Of a stretch of DNA of 64,000 nt, positions 7,908 to 16,935 are shown piece by piece; position 1 is the first letter of the stretch; every line of letters begins with the position of its first letter. The position numbers and the translations under genes were made by a program. The stretch lies in assembly GCF_001278075.1 (NCBI RefSeq), contig NZ_CP011340.1:124001-188000 (forward strand), read 5' to 3'. This DNA is from Streptomyces pristinaespiralis (GTDB lineage: Bacteria; Actinomycetota; Actinomycetes; Streptomycetales; Streptomycetaceae). Below the pieces are notes generated by a model. That model saw only the letters and a list, made by a program, of their open reading frames with translations, was not told where the DNA came from and ran no database searches.

Positions 7908-9545
7908 GTGGACACGGTGGGCGGTCTGCGGGAGGTGGCGGCGCCGTTCGTGGTCACCGGACCTTCGGGTGTGGCAGTGCGTACCCGGCTCAAGGGCCTG
8001 ACGGCCGGGGACGAGGAGGTGCTGCGGCTGGTGGGTGCGCATCTCGGGTCGCTGGCCTCGCGTGATCTCAAGGCGCGGTGTGTGGAGGGTCTGGAGCACT
8101 CAGCCGAGTCGTGGGCGGTCCGGAAGCGGGAGTTGACGGGGGTGTCGTCGTCGAGGTGGGCGGGGTCGATCACGAAGGCCACGCACGATCAGTGGGCGCT
8201 CGCCCGGCACGGGCAGGCCGCGCACATCCAGGGCCTCGAAGCCGGGATCAGGACGATCGCGCACCGGCTGTCGCTGCCGGTCGGAGCGAAGGGCACGAAG
8301 CGTGCCGCGGGTGGTTACCGTTCGCGGCGGGAGTGGCATGCCAAGGCCCGGCGTCTGCGGGTGCTGGAGGACCGGCTGGGGCGGGTGCGGGCCGAGAGGG
8401 ACGCGGGCCGGGTGCGTGTGGTGCGCGGCGGCCGACGACTGGCGCGCACCCGGCATCACCTTGCCGATGCGGGGCTGACCGCAGCCCAGTGGCGGCAGCG
8501 GTGGGAGGCCGGGCGCTGGTTCCTGCAGGCGGATGGTGAGTCGGGGAAGAGGTTCGGCAACGAGACGATCCGCATCACCCCCGAGGGTGAGGTGTCGATC
8601 AAGCTCCCGGCACCGCTGGCACATCTGGCGAACGCCGCGCACGGCCGGTACGTACTCGCCGGGCGGGTGCGGTTCGCGCACCGCGGGCAGGAGTGGGCGG
8701 ACCGTGTGGCGGCGCACCGGGCCGTGGCCTACCGCATCCACCACGACACCGGACGCGACCGCTGGTACGTCACCGCCTCCTGGCAGATCCCACCCACCCC
8801 TACCGTTCCGCTCGAAGCCGCCCTCGCCCACGGTGTGATCGGCGTCGACACCAACGCCGGCCACCTCGCCGCCTGGCGCCTCGACACCCACGGCAACCCC
8901 ATCGGCGATCCGCGCCGCTTCTTCTACGATCTGACCGGCAGCGCCCCACACCGCGACGCCCAGGTCCGGCACGCCCTCACCCGCCTCCTGCACTGGGCCC
9001 GGTCCTGTGGCGTTAAGGCGATCGCGGTCGAGGACCTCGACTTCCAGGCCGAGAAGACCAGGGAGAAGCACGGCCGCAGGCGAAGGTTCCGGCAGCTGAT
9101 CTCCGGCATGCCCACCGGACGCCTGCGTGCCCGCCTCGTCTCGATGGCCGACGCCACCGGCATCACGATCATCGCCGTCGACCCCGCCTACACCAGCAGA
9201 TGGGGCGCGCAGCACTGGCAGAAGCCCCTCACCAGCACCACCCGAAAGACCAGCCGTCACGATGCGGCGAGCATCGCGATCGGCAGACGCGCCCAAGGGC
9301 ACCCGATCCGGCGACGGACGACACCGCCCCCGCACGACCAGAGCGATCGTGCGGGGCATCGGACCGTCCAGGCCGACCGGCGTGCGCTTGGGCGCGAGGA
9401 ACCCCGCCCCCGCATTCCCGGACCACGCACACGATGCGTGCCCCCGGACGCGGAACGAACGCGGGCAACCAGGGCACCCACCACCGTTCGGGATGCCCGC
9501 AGCGACCAGGAATGGGTCCAAGACCCACTCCTGCTCACTGAATAG
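7908..9545 (+). CDS. TnpB/IS605 OrfB-like RuvC-fold nuclease without zinc ribbon
   Basis: The protein (about 545 aa) carries the three RuvC acidic positions of TnpB: Asp in VIGVDTNAGHLAAW, Glu in AIAVEDLDF and Asp in SRHDAASIAIGRRA. Where canonical TnpB has a CxxC...CxxC zinc ribbon, this protein reads TSRWGAQHW with no cysteine. The N-terminal half is long and Arg/Gln-rich. There is no adjacent tnpA and no obvious terminal hairpin pair, so it may be an immobile or host-adapted TnpB relative. The C-terminal 80 residues are Arg/Pro-rich and may be read-through of GC-rich DNA. The start is uncertain (GTG 7908 or 7917). Confidence 0.75.
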   Translation: MDTVGGLREVAAPFVVTGPSGVAVRTRLKGLTAGDEEVLRLVGAHLGSLASRDLKARCVEGLEHSAESWAVRKRELTGVSSSRWAGSITKATHDQWALARHGQAAHIQGLEAGIRTIAHRLSLPVGAKGTKRAAGGYRSRREWHAKARRLRVLEDRLGRVRAERDAGRVRVVRGGRRLARTRHHLADAGLTAAQWRQRWEAGRWFLQADGESGKRFGNETIRITPEGEVSIKLPAPLAHLANAAHGRYVLAGRVRFAHRGQEWADRVAAHRAVAYRIHHDTGRDRWYVTASWQIPPTPTVPLEAALAHGVIGVDTNAGHLAAWRLDTHGNPIGDPRRFFYDLTGSAPHRDAQVRHALTRLLHWARSCGVKAIAVEDLDFQAEKTREKHGRRRRFRQLISGMPTGRLRARLVSMADATGITIIAVDPAYTSRWGAQHWQKPLTSTTRKTSRHDAASIAIGRRAQGHPIRRRTTPPPHDQSDRAGHRTVQADRRALGREEPRPRIPGPRTRCVPPDAERTRATRAPTTVRDARSDQEWVQDPLLLTE

Positions 9546-9632
9546 GAACGGTCGGCGTTAATCGGTGCTCGTGCCGGTGCTGTGCGGCGGGCCGGGCCGG
9601 GGCGGGGCGTCCGCCGGGCCTGGTGGCGGGCC

Positions 9633-9751
9633 GGCCGGGGCGGGCGGGGCGCCGGTGCGGGCCCGGCCGGGGTGGGCGGTGCGCCGGTGCGGGCCCGGCC
9701 GGGGTGGGCGGTGCGCCGGTGCGGGCCCGGCCGGGGTGGGCGGTGCGCTGG
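9633..9751. repeat. 32-bp tandem repeat (minisatellite), three full copies plus flanks
   Basis: The 32-bp unit containing GCGCCGGTGCGGGCCCGG recurs with starts near 9649, 9681 and 9713; a degenerate fourth begins at about 9745. It sits in the 299-bp gap between the TnpB-like gene and the helicase, directly before a GTAAAAT stretch (9751-9757) that may be part of the helicase promoter. It is out of any credible coding frame. Copy number could vary between strains. Confidence 0.85.
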
Positions 9752-9844
9752 TAAAATGGGGGCACGCTTCGTCGTTCTGGGGCCCGTACCAAGGGGTGCG
9801 GGCCCCGGCTCGTTCCGGGCGCCACACCACGGAAGGGTCCCCCC

Positions 9845-11248
9845 ATGAATGCGAAGCCGTCAGCCTCTGGGCGCTCCGGTGCCGGCGAAACCCGGGCGAC
9901 GGCGGTGCGGGGTGAACTCTCGGCGGTGACGCTGACACCCGGTTCGCCGCCCGCGCAGTCCTTCGCCGAGCTGGGGCTGCCCCCGGAAGTGGCGCGGGTG
10001 ATGACCGGCTCCGGGGTGACGGAACCGTTCCCGATCCAGGCGGCCACCCTGCCCGACGCGCTGGCCGGCCGGGACGTCCTCGGCCGTGCGCGGACCGGGT
10101 CGGGCAAGACCCTCGCCTTCGGGCTGGCCCTGCTCACCCGTACCGCGGGCCGGCGCGCCGAGCCGAAGCAGCCGCTCGGGCTGGTCCTGGTGCCGACGCG
10201 TGAACTGGCGCAGCAGGTGAGCGACGTGCTGGACCCGTACGCACTGGCGCTCGGGCTGCGGCTGGCGACGGTGGTCGGCGGGTTGTCGATCGGGCGGCAG
10301 GCGACGCTGCTGCGGGCCGGCGCGGATGTGGTCGTCGCGACCCCGGGGCGGCTGACCGATCTGGTGGCGCGCCGGGACTGCCGGCTGGACCAGGTGCGGA
10401 TCACGGTGCTGGACGAGGCGGACCAGATGTGCGACATGGGGTTCCTGCCCCAGGTGTCGGAGCTTTTGGACCAGGTGCGGCCCGGCGGGCAGCGCATGCT
10501 GTTCTCGGCCACCCTCGACCGCAACGTCGACCATCTGGTCGGCCGCTATCTCCACGACCCGGTGCTGGCGACGGTGGACCGGGCGGCGGGCGCGGTCGCC
10601 ACGATGGAGCACCATGTGCTGAACATCCACCCGGCGGACAAGTACGCGACGGCCACGGAGATCGCCGCCCGGGACGGGCGGGTGCTGATGTTCCTGGACA
10701 CCAAGCACGCCGTCGACCAGTTCACCCGCCATCTGCGCGGCAGCGGTATCCGGGCCGCCGCGCTGCACAGCGGGAAGTCGCAGCCGCAGCGCACGCACAC
10801 GCTCGCCCAGTTCAAGAGCGGTGAGGTCACCGTGCTGGTGGCCACCAATGTGGCCGCGCGGGGCATTCACGTCGACGCGCTCGACCTCGTCGTCAACGTC
10901 GACCCGCCCGCCGATCCGAAGGACTACCTGCACCGGGGCGGCCGCACGGCGCGTGCGGGCGAGTCGGGCCGTGTGGTCACCCTGGTCACGCCGGGTCAGC
11001 GGCGTGACGTGAACCGGATGATGTCCGACGCCGGGATCCGGCCGGTGGTCACGCAGGTGCGCTCCGGTGAGGAGAAGCTGGCCGGGATCACGGGAGCGAA
11101 GCGGCCGCCCGTCGCGGACAGGTCCGCCGGCGGCAACGCGTCCTTCCGCGGCCTGGGCGCCCGGGCCCCGAAGGAGTCGCGCAGGACGGCCGAGGCCCGC
11201 GGTCTCGCGGAGGCCCGTAGGGCCGCCCGGGTCCGCAGAGGCCGCTGA
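9845..11248 (+). CDS. DEAD-box ATP-dependent RNA helicase
   Basis: All core helicase motifs are present in the 467-residue protein: the Q motif (EPFPIQAATLPDALAG), Walker A (ARTGSGKT), Ia (PTRELAQQ), TPGRLTDL, the DEAD box in LDEADQMCDMGF, SATL, VATNVAARGIHVDALD, and motif VI HRGGRTARAG. The C-terminal tail is basic and Arg-rich, suited to RNA binding. Such helicases unwind RNA duplexes during cold adaptation, ribosome assembly or mRNA turnover. ATG 9845 follows a ribosome site (GGAAGGGTCCCCCC). The gene stands alone behind a minisatellite. Confidence 0.95.
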   Translation: MNAKPSASGRSGAGETRATAVRGELSAVTLTPGSPPAQSFAELGLPPEVARVMTGSGVTEPFPIQAATLPDALAGRDVLGRARTGSGKTLAFGLALLTRTAGRRAEPKQPLGLVLVPTRELAQQVSDVLDPYALALGLRLATVVGGLSIGRQATLLRAGADVVVATPGRLTDLVARRDCRLDQVRITVLDEADQMCDMGFLPQVSELLDQVRPGGQRMLFSATLDRNVDHLVGRYLHDPVLATVDRAAGAVATMEHHVLNIHPADKYATATEIAARDGRVLMFLDTKHAVDQFTRHLRGSGIRAAALHSGKSQPQRTHTLAQFKSGEVTVLVATNVAARGIHVDALDLVVNVDPPADPKDYLHRGGRTARAGESGRVVTLVTPGQRRDVNRMMSDAGIRPVVTQVRSGEEKLAGITGAKRPPVADRSAGGNASFRGLGARAPKESRRTAEARGLAEARRAARVRRGR

Positions 11249-11277
11249 CGTTCCGCGGAGGGCTCGAGCGGGGGGCT

Positions 11278-12876
11278 TCAGGCGTCCAGCGGCACCGGTG
11301 GTGTGTCCGTCCGCTCCGCCGCTTTCTGCCCTGCCCGCGCGGGTCCGCCGGTGGCCGGGACCTCGGCGTATCCGAAGATGGTCGCCCCGCAGGGCGGTTC
11401 CATCGGTGACCTGCCGCCGTCGAAGGGGCGCAGTTCGCAGGCCAGGACGGGGCGGGGGGCGGCCGGCCCTTCGGATTCCGCCCGGCGGACGCTGGTGCGG
11501 CTCATCCTCCACAGCAGGTAGGCCACGGCCAGGGCGAACAGCATGTGGAGCAGGCCCCACAGCATCGCGGACGGTGTCGGCAGTCCGCCGGCGGTGCGGA
11601 CCTGCTTGGCGGCCAGCCGCGCGAGCGTGCGCAGCAGCGACCACAGGACGAGCCCGACGCCGATGATGGGCAGCAGCAGGAAGAGCATCTGCACGACGGA
11701 CGCGACGATGCCCAGCGGGGAGCCGGCGGTGCCGAACAGATGGCTCGCCGTCGCCCATGCCTGCGTGATCATGTCCGGCAGGCGCAGCACCACGACGCCC
11801 AACTGGACGGCGAGCACGGGCAGTACGAGCAGGACCCACAGGGTGACGACCGTCTGGGGCCACCGTTTGAGTTCGCGGAGGCGGGGTTCGGCGGGTCGGC
11901 GCAGGACCTTGTGACGGAGGATGGGGCCGATGTATTTGAACAGGTCGGGGATGCCGACCAGGTCCGACATGATGTAGTACCCGTCGAACCGCAGGGTGGG
12001 CAGGAGTTGCTGCACCATTTCGAGGTTGATCAGCAGGATCGCCGCGAGGAGTACGGGTGTCGGGGCCTGGGCGTAGATGCCGGTGAGGGCCAGGATGAAC
12101 AGGCCGTTGAAGTAGACGCCGCCGAGGTCGGTGCGCAGGCGTCCGGCGCGGCCGAGGCGGTAGGAGTTGGTGACGTCGGTGTAGAAGGCGGGCCACACGA
12201 CGTAGATGCCGCAGCCCATCACGCCGGGGCGTACTTTGCCGTAGCGGCAGGCGGAGGCGTGGCCGACCTCGTGGAACGCGGCGGAGAGCAGGGTGAGACC
12301 GACGGTGACGAGGACGCCGAGCGGCTGTGCCATCACCCCGGTGATCGCCGCGCCGGTGTTCTGGGTGGTGAAGAGCCAGGCCTCGGCGGTGAACAGCGCG
12401 CCGACCAGCAGGACGACGGCGACGGGGTGGAAGAGCCAGGCGAAGAGGCCGGCGATCATCCAGGTGGTGTGCTCGGAGACGAGAGCCGCGCGTGTCTTCA
12501 GGCCGAGCACGGCGTGTTCGGTCTTGGTGACGGGGGGCGCGGTGCCGTCGCTGCGGGTGGTGATGCCGAGGGGGGCGAGTTTCTCGTCGAGCAGGAAGGC
12601 GACGTGTTCGGCTGCGAAGCCGCGGCCGGTGGCGTGGGACAGTTCCTCGGCGACGCGTTCGAGGATGCGTTCGGCGGAGGCTTCGATGCCGCGCTGGCGG
12701 CGGAGTTCCTTCACCGTGCGGTAGAGCAGGTCGGGCAGGTGGATGACCTGGCCGTCGCGGCGCTGGATCAGGTGCGGGGGCTTGCGGTAGCCCGAGCCCG
12801 CGTACTCGCCGACGAGTTCGGTGCCGTCGGTGAGGGCCGGCAGGTTCAGGTGCTCACCGACGGAAGGGGAAGGCAT
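11278..12876 (-). CDS. M50-type membrane zinc metalloprotease, peptide-associated
   Basis: The 532-residue protein has a soluble N-terminal domain of about 150 residues (with LPDLLYRTVKELRRQRG and a helical bundle) followed by some ten hydrophobic segments. The zinc site HEVGH lies in SAAFHEVGHASACRYG, and a second conserved block reads LPTLRFDGYYIMSDLVGIPDLF, as in proteins annotated as putative peptide zinc metalloproteases (YydH-like). It starts 60 bp after the stop of a small peptide gene (12937), and a paralogous peptide gene lies before that, all on one strand. I infer that it processes or exports the two peptides. Its C-terminal 60 residues look cytosolic. ATG 12876 is preferred over an upstream ATG at 12909, which would add residues with no clear role. 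Confidence 0.85.
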   Translation of the reverse strand: MPSPSVGEHLNLPALTDGTELVGEYAGSGYRKPPHLIQRRDGQVIHLPDLLYRTVKELRRQRGIEASAERILERVAEELSHATGRGFAAEHVAFLLDEKLAPLGITTRSDGTAPPVTKTEHAVLGLKTRAALVSEHTTWMIAGLFAWLFHPVAVVLLVGALFTAEAWLFTTQNTGAAITGVMAQPLGVLVTVGLTLLSAAFHEVGHASACRYGKVRPGVMGCGIYVVWPAFYTDVTNSYRLGRAGRLRTDLGGVYFNGLFILALTGIYAQAPTPVLLAAILLINLEMVQQLLPTLRFDGYYIMSDLVGIPDLFKYIGPILRHKVLRRPAEPRLRELKRWPQTVVTLWVLLVLPVLAVQLGVVVLRLPDMITQAWATASHLFGTAGSPLGIVASVVQMLFLLLPIIGVGLVLWSLLRTLARLAAKQVRTAGGLPTPSAMLWGLLHMLFALAVAYLLWRMSRTSVRRAESEGPAAPRPVLACELRPFDGGRSPMEPPCGATIFGYAEVPATGGPARAGQKAAERTDTPPVPLDA

Positions 12877-12936
12877 GCGGATCTCCCGGTGACACGCAGG
12901 GCCCGGCATAGCGGACCGGGCCCCACGTCGGAGCGA

Positions 12937-13209
12937 TCAGCCGCTGGTGACGGCGGCCGGTACGCAGGTCAGGCTGGAACTCGGGTTGTTGGAGCCGAGG
13001 CCCAACGAGCCGATCAGGCCGGGGGTGCCGTGCACCCGCTCGGACTGGCAGGCGAAGGCGACCTGCGAGTTTCCGTCGCCGCCGCCCTCGGGGAAGTGGT
13101 ACTGGTACGTCGTGGAGCTGTTGTCGATCGTGATGAGCGACAGCATGGTCCGCGGCGGGAGAAACTCTGCGCAGAGCGCATTGAGTTCGGGGTAGCCGAT
13201 GTCGTCCAT
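12937..13209 (-). CDS. Candidate precursor peptide 2 (90 aa), partner of the M50 protease
   Basis: A 90-residue peptide with a good ribosome site (GGAAGGAAG) before ATG 13209. Its N-terminus (YPELNALCAEFLPPRTMLS) matches the leader-like motif of the neighbouring paralogue: E-L-x-x-L-x-x-E-x-L-P-x-R-x-x-L-S. The C-terminus carries HGTPGLIGSLGLGSNNPSS, and two Cys residues are separated by exactly 27 residues, as in the paralogue. The middle is variable and Ser/Gly-rich. This constant ends-variable middle pattern, and an adjoining membrane protease, fit a ribosomally made, processed peptide. There is no lanthipeptide, cyclodehydratase or radical SAM gene nearby, so the modification, if any, is unknown. 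Confidence 0.7.
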   Translation of the reverse strand: MDDIGYPELNALCAEFLPPRTMLSLITIDNSSTTYQYHFPEGGGDGNSQVAFACQSERVHGTPGLIGSLGLGSNNPSSSLTCVPAAVTSG

Positions 13210-13365
13210 GGCTTCCTTCCTCGGGCTATCCTCGTGCCGTTGACGCTCCCGTTATGTGCCGTTCGTTTCCTGCCGGCACTCACGGTCGGGACGCGGAAAC
13301 CCGAACGGCCGGGGACGGTGTTTCCGTGGTGGCGGAAACGCCATCCCCAGCCGCGGACGGGTGAA

Positions 13366-13665
13366 CTAGAACACCGACGTGGAGCTCGGCATGCAGGTCA
13401 TGCCGGAGCTCGGGTTGTTCGAGCCCAGGCCCAGGGCGCCGACCAGACCCGGGGTGCCGTCGACCTCCTGGACGGAGCAGGCCGAGGTGGTGATGCCGTT
13501 CTGGTCCGACGCGGCCGGCGCGATGGCAACGGCCGAGCTCGAGGAACCGCCCTCGGAGCCGCCGCCACCCCAGTTGTTGAAGGGCACGACGGTGGAGAGC
13601 ACAGCACGCTCGGGCAGCATCTCGCCGGCGAGAACGTCGAGCTCCTCGAAGCTGATCTTCGACAT
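13366..13665 (-). CDS. Candidate precursor peptide 1 (99 aa), first gene of the peptide/M50 operon
   Basis: This 99-residue peptide begins MSKISFEELDVLAGEMLPERAVL..., sharing the E-L-x-x-L-x-x-E-x-L-P-x-R-x-x-L-S motif with the second peptide. A Gly/Ser-rich segment follows, and the C-terminal region holds DGTPGLVGALGLGSNNPSS flanked by two Cys 27 residues apart. Nearly all identity between the two peptides is in these blocks. A purine-rich ribosome site (GAAAGGAAAAGG) precedes ATG 13665. It is the promoter-proximal gene of three same-strand genes (13665 to 11278). It may be a structural or bacteriocin-like peptide; no function is demonstrated. Confidence 0.7.
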   Translation of the reverse strand: MSKISFEELDVLAGEMLPERAVLSTVVPFNNWGGGGSEGGSSSSAVAIAPAASDQNGITTSACSVQEVDGTPGLVGALGLGSNNPSSGMTCMPSSTSVF

Positions 13666-14009
13666 GGAGACCTTTTCCTTTCGGTTCCTGCAATACGGCT
13701 CGAACCCCTACGAGCCGGTGTCCATCACGGTGTGGACGACAGGAGTAACGGCGGTCCCCGGTGGCTGGATGCGCGCGATCACGCTTTCCGGCATTCTTCT
13801 GGCCAATGGGGCGAAACGCTTTGGTCATTCACCCCGTTCCCGTGGTATCGGGGCGCGCGGCGCCGGCGCGGAGAAAACCGCAGTTCAGCGGCGGATACCG
13901 GGGGCGGGCGACGGCTGCTGTTCCGCAGTCGAATAGAACGGGCGTCCATCCCTGGGGAAGGAGTCACGCACAGTGGCACGCATGTGCGCGGGGGTGCGGA
14001 CACCGCGTC
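13666..14009. other. Intergenic region, probable promoter of the peptide operon
   Basis: The 344 bp between the oxidase gene stop and the first peptide start are relatively AT-richer than their surroundings. No supportable ORF is seen in either direction. The part next to 13665 probably carries the promoter of the peptide/M50 operon, but I cannot fix a -10/-35 pair with confidence. Confidence 0.4.
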
Positions 14010-15743
14010 TCATTCTTCTGTGCCGTCCTCTTCCCTGTTCAAGGGGGCAATGCCCTTGCCGGGTTCGACGACGTCGCGCCGGCCGGAGGACTCGGCCTCG
14101 TCGAGCTGTGTGACCACGGGATGGTGGAGGTCGAAGGCGGGCGACTCGGAACGGATCTTCGGCAGCGTGGTGAAGTTGTGCCGCGGCGGCGGGCACGAGG
14201 TCGCCCACTCCAGGGAGCGGCCGTAGCCCCACGGGTCGTCGACGTCGATGCGCTTGCCGGTCTTCGCCGTCTTCCAGACGTTGTAGAAGAAGGGGAGCGT
14301 GGAGGCGCCCAGGAGGAACGCCCCGATGCTGGAGAGGGTGTTGAGAGCGGTGAAGCCGTCGGCGGCGAGGTAGTCGGCGTAGCGCCGGGGCATGCCTTCC
14401 GCGCCGAGCCAGTGCTGGACGAGGAACGTGGTGTGGAAGCCGATGAACAACGTCCAGAAGTGGATCTTGCCGAGGCGTTCGTCGAGCATCGTGCCGGTCA
14501 TCTTGGGCCACCAGAAGTGGAAGCCCGCGAACATGGCGAACACGACGGTGCCGAAGACGACGTAGTGGAAGTGGGCCACCACGAAATAGCTGTCGGTGAC
14601 ATGGAAGTCGAGCGGTGGTGAAGCCAGGATGATGCCGGTCAGGCCGCCGAAGAGGAAGGTGACGAGAAAGCCGATGGACCACAGCATCGGCGTCTCGAAC
14701 GACAGCGACCCCTTCCACATGGTGCCGATCCAGTTGAAGAACTTCACCCCGGTGGGCACCGCGATGAGGAAGGTCATGAAGGAGAAGAACGGCAGCAGGA
14801 CCGCGCCGGTCGCGAACATGTGATGGGCCCACACGGTCACCGAAAGTCCCGTGATCGCGATGGTCGCCCCGATCAGCCCGGTGTAGCCGAAGATCGGTTT
14901 CCGGGAGAAGACGGGGAGGATCTCCGTGACGATGCCGAAGAACGGCAGGGCGATGATGTAGACCTCGGGATGGCCGAAGAACCAGAAGAGGTGCTGCCAC
15001 AGGAGCGCGCCGCCGTTCTCCGGGTTGAACACCTGCGCGCCGAAACGCCGGTCCGCCTCCAGGACCAGCAGCGCGGCCGCGAGGACGGGGAAGGCGAACA
15101 GCACCAGTAGCGAGGTGAACAGGATGTTCCAGGTGAAGATCGGCATCCGGAACATCGTCATTCCCGGCGCGCGCAGGCAGATGATCGTCGTGATGAAGTT
15201 GACGGCGCCGAGGATGGTGCCGAACCCGGCCAGCGCCAGGCCCATGATCCACAGGTCGCCGCCCACGTACGGCGAGCGCTCGCCGCCGCTGAGCGGTGTG
15301 TAGGCGGTCCAGCCGAAGTCGGCCGCGCCCTGGGGGGTGAACAGACTGCTGACCACGATCAGTCCGCCGAAGAAGAACAGCCAGAACGACAGCATGTTCA
15401 GCCGTGGGAAGGCCACGTCGGGAGAGCCGATCTGCAACGGCATGACGGCGTTCGCGAATCCCGCGAAGGTGGGCGTCGCGAACAGCAGCAGCATGATGGT
15501 GCCGTGCATCGTGAACGTCTGGTTGTACTGCTCGCTCGAGAGGATCTGGATACCCGGCCGGGCCAGTTCCGCGCGGAGCAGCAGGGCCATCACGCCGGCG
15601 ACGGCGAAGAACAGGAACGACGCGATCAGGTACAGGTGCCCGATCTTCTTGTGATCCGTGGTCGTCAGCCACACGATGACGGCCTGGCCCCGCGTGCGGC
15701 CCTTGACGGGGACGGGAGCCGACGTGTGGGTGGATGTGACCAT
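14010..15743 (-). CDS. ctaD: Cytochrome c oxidase subunit I (CtaD)
   Basis: The 577-residue protein is a complete haem-copper oxidase subunit I. Visible landmarks are the low-spin haem His in [11 protein letters not shown], the CuB/cross-link motif [10 protein letters not shown], the CuB His pair in VWAHHMF, the K-channel region, and the haem a3/a His in [11 protein letters not shown]. It transfers electrons from cytochrome c to oxygen in the membrane. No ctaC, ctaE or qcr genes lie nearby, so this is a solitary, probably secondary copy (the main cluster is normally qcr-cta linked). ATG 15743 gives the normal length; the frame remains open upstream to 15863 without matching the family. Confidence 0.95.
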   Translation of the reverse strand: MVTSTHTSAPVPVKGRTRGQAVIVWLTTTDHKKIGHLYLIASFLFFAVAGVMALLLRAELARPGIQILSSEQYNQTFTMHGTIMLLLFATPTFAGFANAVMPLQIGSPDVAFPRLNMLSFWLFFFGGLIVVSSLFTPQGAADFGWTAYTPLSGGERSPYVGGDLWIMGLALAGFGTILGAVNFITTIICLRAPGMTMFRMPIFTWNILFTSLLVLFAFPVLAAALLVLEADRRFGAQVFNPENGGALLWQHLFWFFGHPEVYIIALPFFGIVTEILPVFSRKPIFGYTGLIGATIAITGLSVTVWAHHMFATGAVLLPFFSFMTFLIAVPTGVKFFNWIGTMWKGSLSFETPMLWSIGFLVTFLFGGLTGIILASPPLDFHVTDSYFVVAHFHYVVFGTVVFAMFAGFHFWWPKMTGTMLDERLGKIHFWTLFIGFHTTFLVQHWLGAEGMPRRYADYLAADGFTALNTLSSIGAFLLGASTLPFFYNVWKTAKTGKRIDVDDPWGYGRSLEWATSCPPPRHNFTTLPKIRSESPAFDLHHPVVTQLDEAESSGRRDVVEPGKGIAPLNREEDGTEE

Positions 15744-16002
15744 GTGTGACCCCCGGGCTGTTCTGGCGGTTCCTTTGTGAGCAGTTCGGAAAGCGGTGGA
15801 GTGCCCAGCCAACGCGATGCCACACGCTATGCCGCGATGCCGCGCCCGGGACCTTTCGGACATGCCCTCGGCCGGGTCAGCCGGACGGGTGGGGCGGGGC
15901 GCGGGGCGGAGTATGTGGCGATCGGGTGAGGCCGCGCTCGGCGGAGCCGCCCGTGGTTAGCATCCGGGAAGGGGGACGCCCACCGATGGCACGGAGGCCG
16001 TC

Positions 16003-16794
16003 ATGCCGCAACGACCCGCATCCCGTCTGTCGACGAACCGGTCGAGCCTCGGCCACAAGGCGCGGTACGCGCTGCGGCATCCGCGGCGCGTACTGCCCTA
16101 TCTGCGCCGGGCGGGCCGCGACACCTGGCTGCGGCTGCGCCACCGCGACGGCCACGTCGCCTACTACCGGGCGGTGATGGCCTCCGACACCGCGAAGAGC
16201 CCGGAGGCGGCGGTCGGCGGCGGCCCCTCCCACGACCGCTGGCTCGCCATCGGGCAGATGCAGTTCGACTACCTGCGCGAGCACGGGCTGAGGCCGCAGG
16301 ACAGGATGCTGGAGCTCGGCTGCGGCAATCTGCGGGCCGGCTGGCGGTTCATCGACCATCTGGAGCCCGGCCACTACTACGGGATCGACATCTCGCCCGA
16401 CATTCTCATCGAGGCCAAGAAGACCCTCGTGCGCTACGGGCTCCAGCACAAGCTTCCGTATCTGACGCCCGTCGACAACCTGACGCTGGACTTCCTCCCC
16501 GACGCCGCGTTCACGGTCGTGCACGCGCACAGCGTCTTCTCGCACTCGACGCTCGACATCATCGACGAATGCCTGGCGAACGTGGGGCGGGTGCTCGCCC
16601 CGGGCGGGTTCTTCGACTTCACCTACGACCGCACCGAGACGCGTGAGCACCAGGTGCTGGGCGAGGACTTCTACTACCGCACCCAGACGCTGGTCCGGCT
16701 GGCCGCACGGCACGGCCTCGCCGCCCGCTTCATGGACGACTGGGAACAGCTGCCGCACGGCCAGTCGAAACTCCGCGTCACCCACGCCGCGTGA
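16003..16794 (+). CDS. SAM-dependent class I methyltransferase
   Basis: The 263-residue protein has a Rossmann-type SAM site: motif I MLELGCGNLRAGWRF, acidic loop GIDISPDIL and a post-motif FTVVHAHSVFSH, then VLAPGGFFDFTYD. A basic N-terminal helix of about 60 residues precedes the core. The substrate is not evident; such proteins beside unrelated genes in Streptomyces methylate sugars or small secondary metabolites. The start ATG 16003 follows a good purine stretch. Confidence 0.85.
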   Translation: MPQRPASRLSTNRSSLGHKARYALRHPRRVLPYLRRAGRDTWLRLRHRDGHVAYYRAVMASDTAKSPEAAVGGGPSHDRWLAIGQMQFDYLREHGLRPQDRMLELGCGNLRAGWRFIDHLEPGHYYGIDISPDILIEAKKTLVRYGLQHKLPYLTPVDNLTLDFLPDAAFTVVHAHSVFSHSTLDIIDECLANVGRVLAPGGFFDFTYDRTETREHQVLGEDFYYRTQTLVRLAARHGLAARFMDDWEQLPHGQSKLRVTHAA

Positions 16795-16820
16795 CGGGCG
16801 CCGCGTCACGGGCGCGGCGC

Positions 16821-16868
16821 GGTTGCGGTTGCGGTTGCGGTTGCGGTTGCGGTTGCGGTTGCGGCTGC
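16821..16868. repeat. Hexanucleotide tandem repeat, GGTTGC x7 plus one variant
   Basis: Seven perfect GGTTGC units (16821-16862) are followed by GGCTGC. They occupy most of the 141-bp gap between the methyltransferase and the NAD(P)-binding gene and are non-coding in context. Slippage may change copy number. Confidence 0.9.
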
Positions 16869-16935
16869 GTACGGCGGATGCGCCCGCCGTGCACCCGAAT
16901 GCACGAGCACCTGGATGCCTGAACGGAGAGATCGC

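Noticed and set aside
9860..12196. A 778-codon minus-strand frame antisense to the helicase
   Set aside because: It is opposite a complete DEAD-box gene with every motif and shows no domain of its own.
13779..14003. A 74-codon minus-strand frame before the first peptide gene as a third precursor
   Set aside because: It lacks the shared leader motif and the GSNNPSS block, and has no good ribosome site.
16821..16868. GGTTGC repeat considered as part of a SARP or Nur site, or as a CRISPR-like array
   Set aside because: Six-base units with no spacers and no nearby cas genes; the period is 6, not 11. It is a simple sequence repeat.
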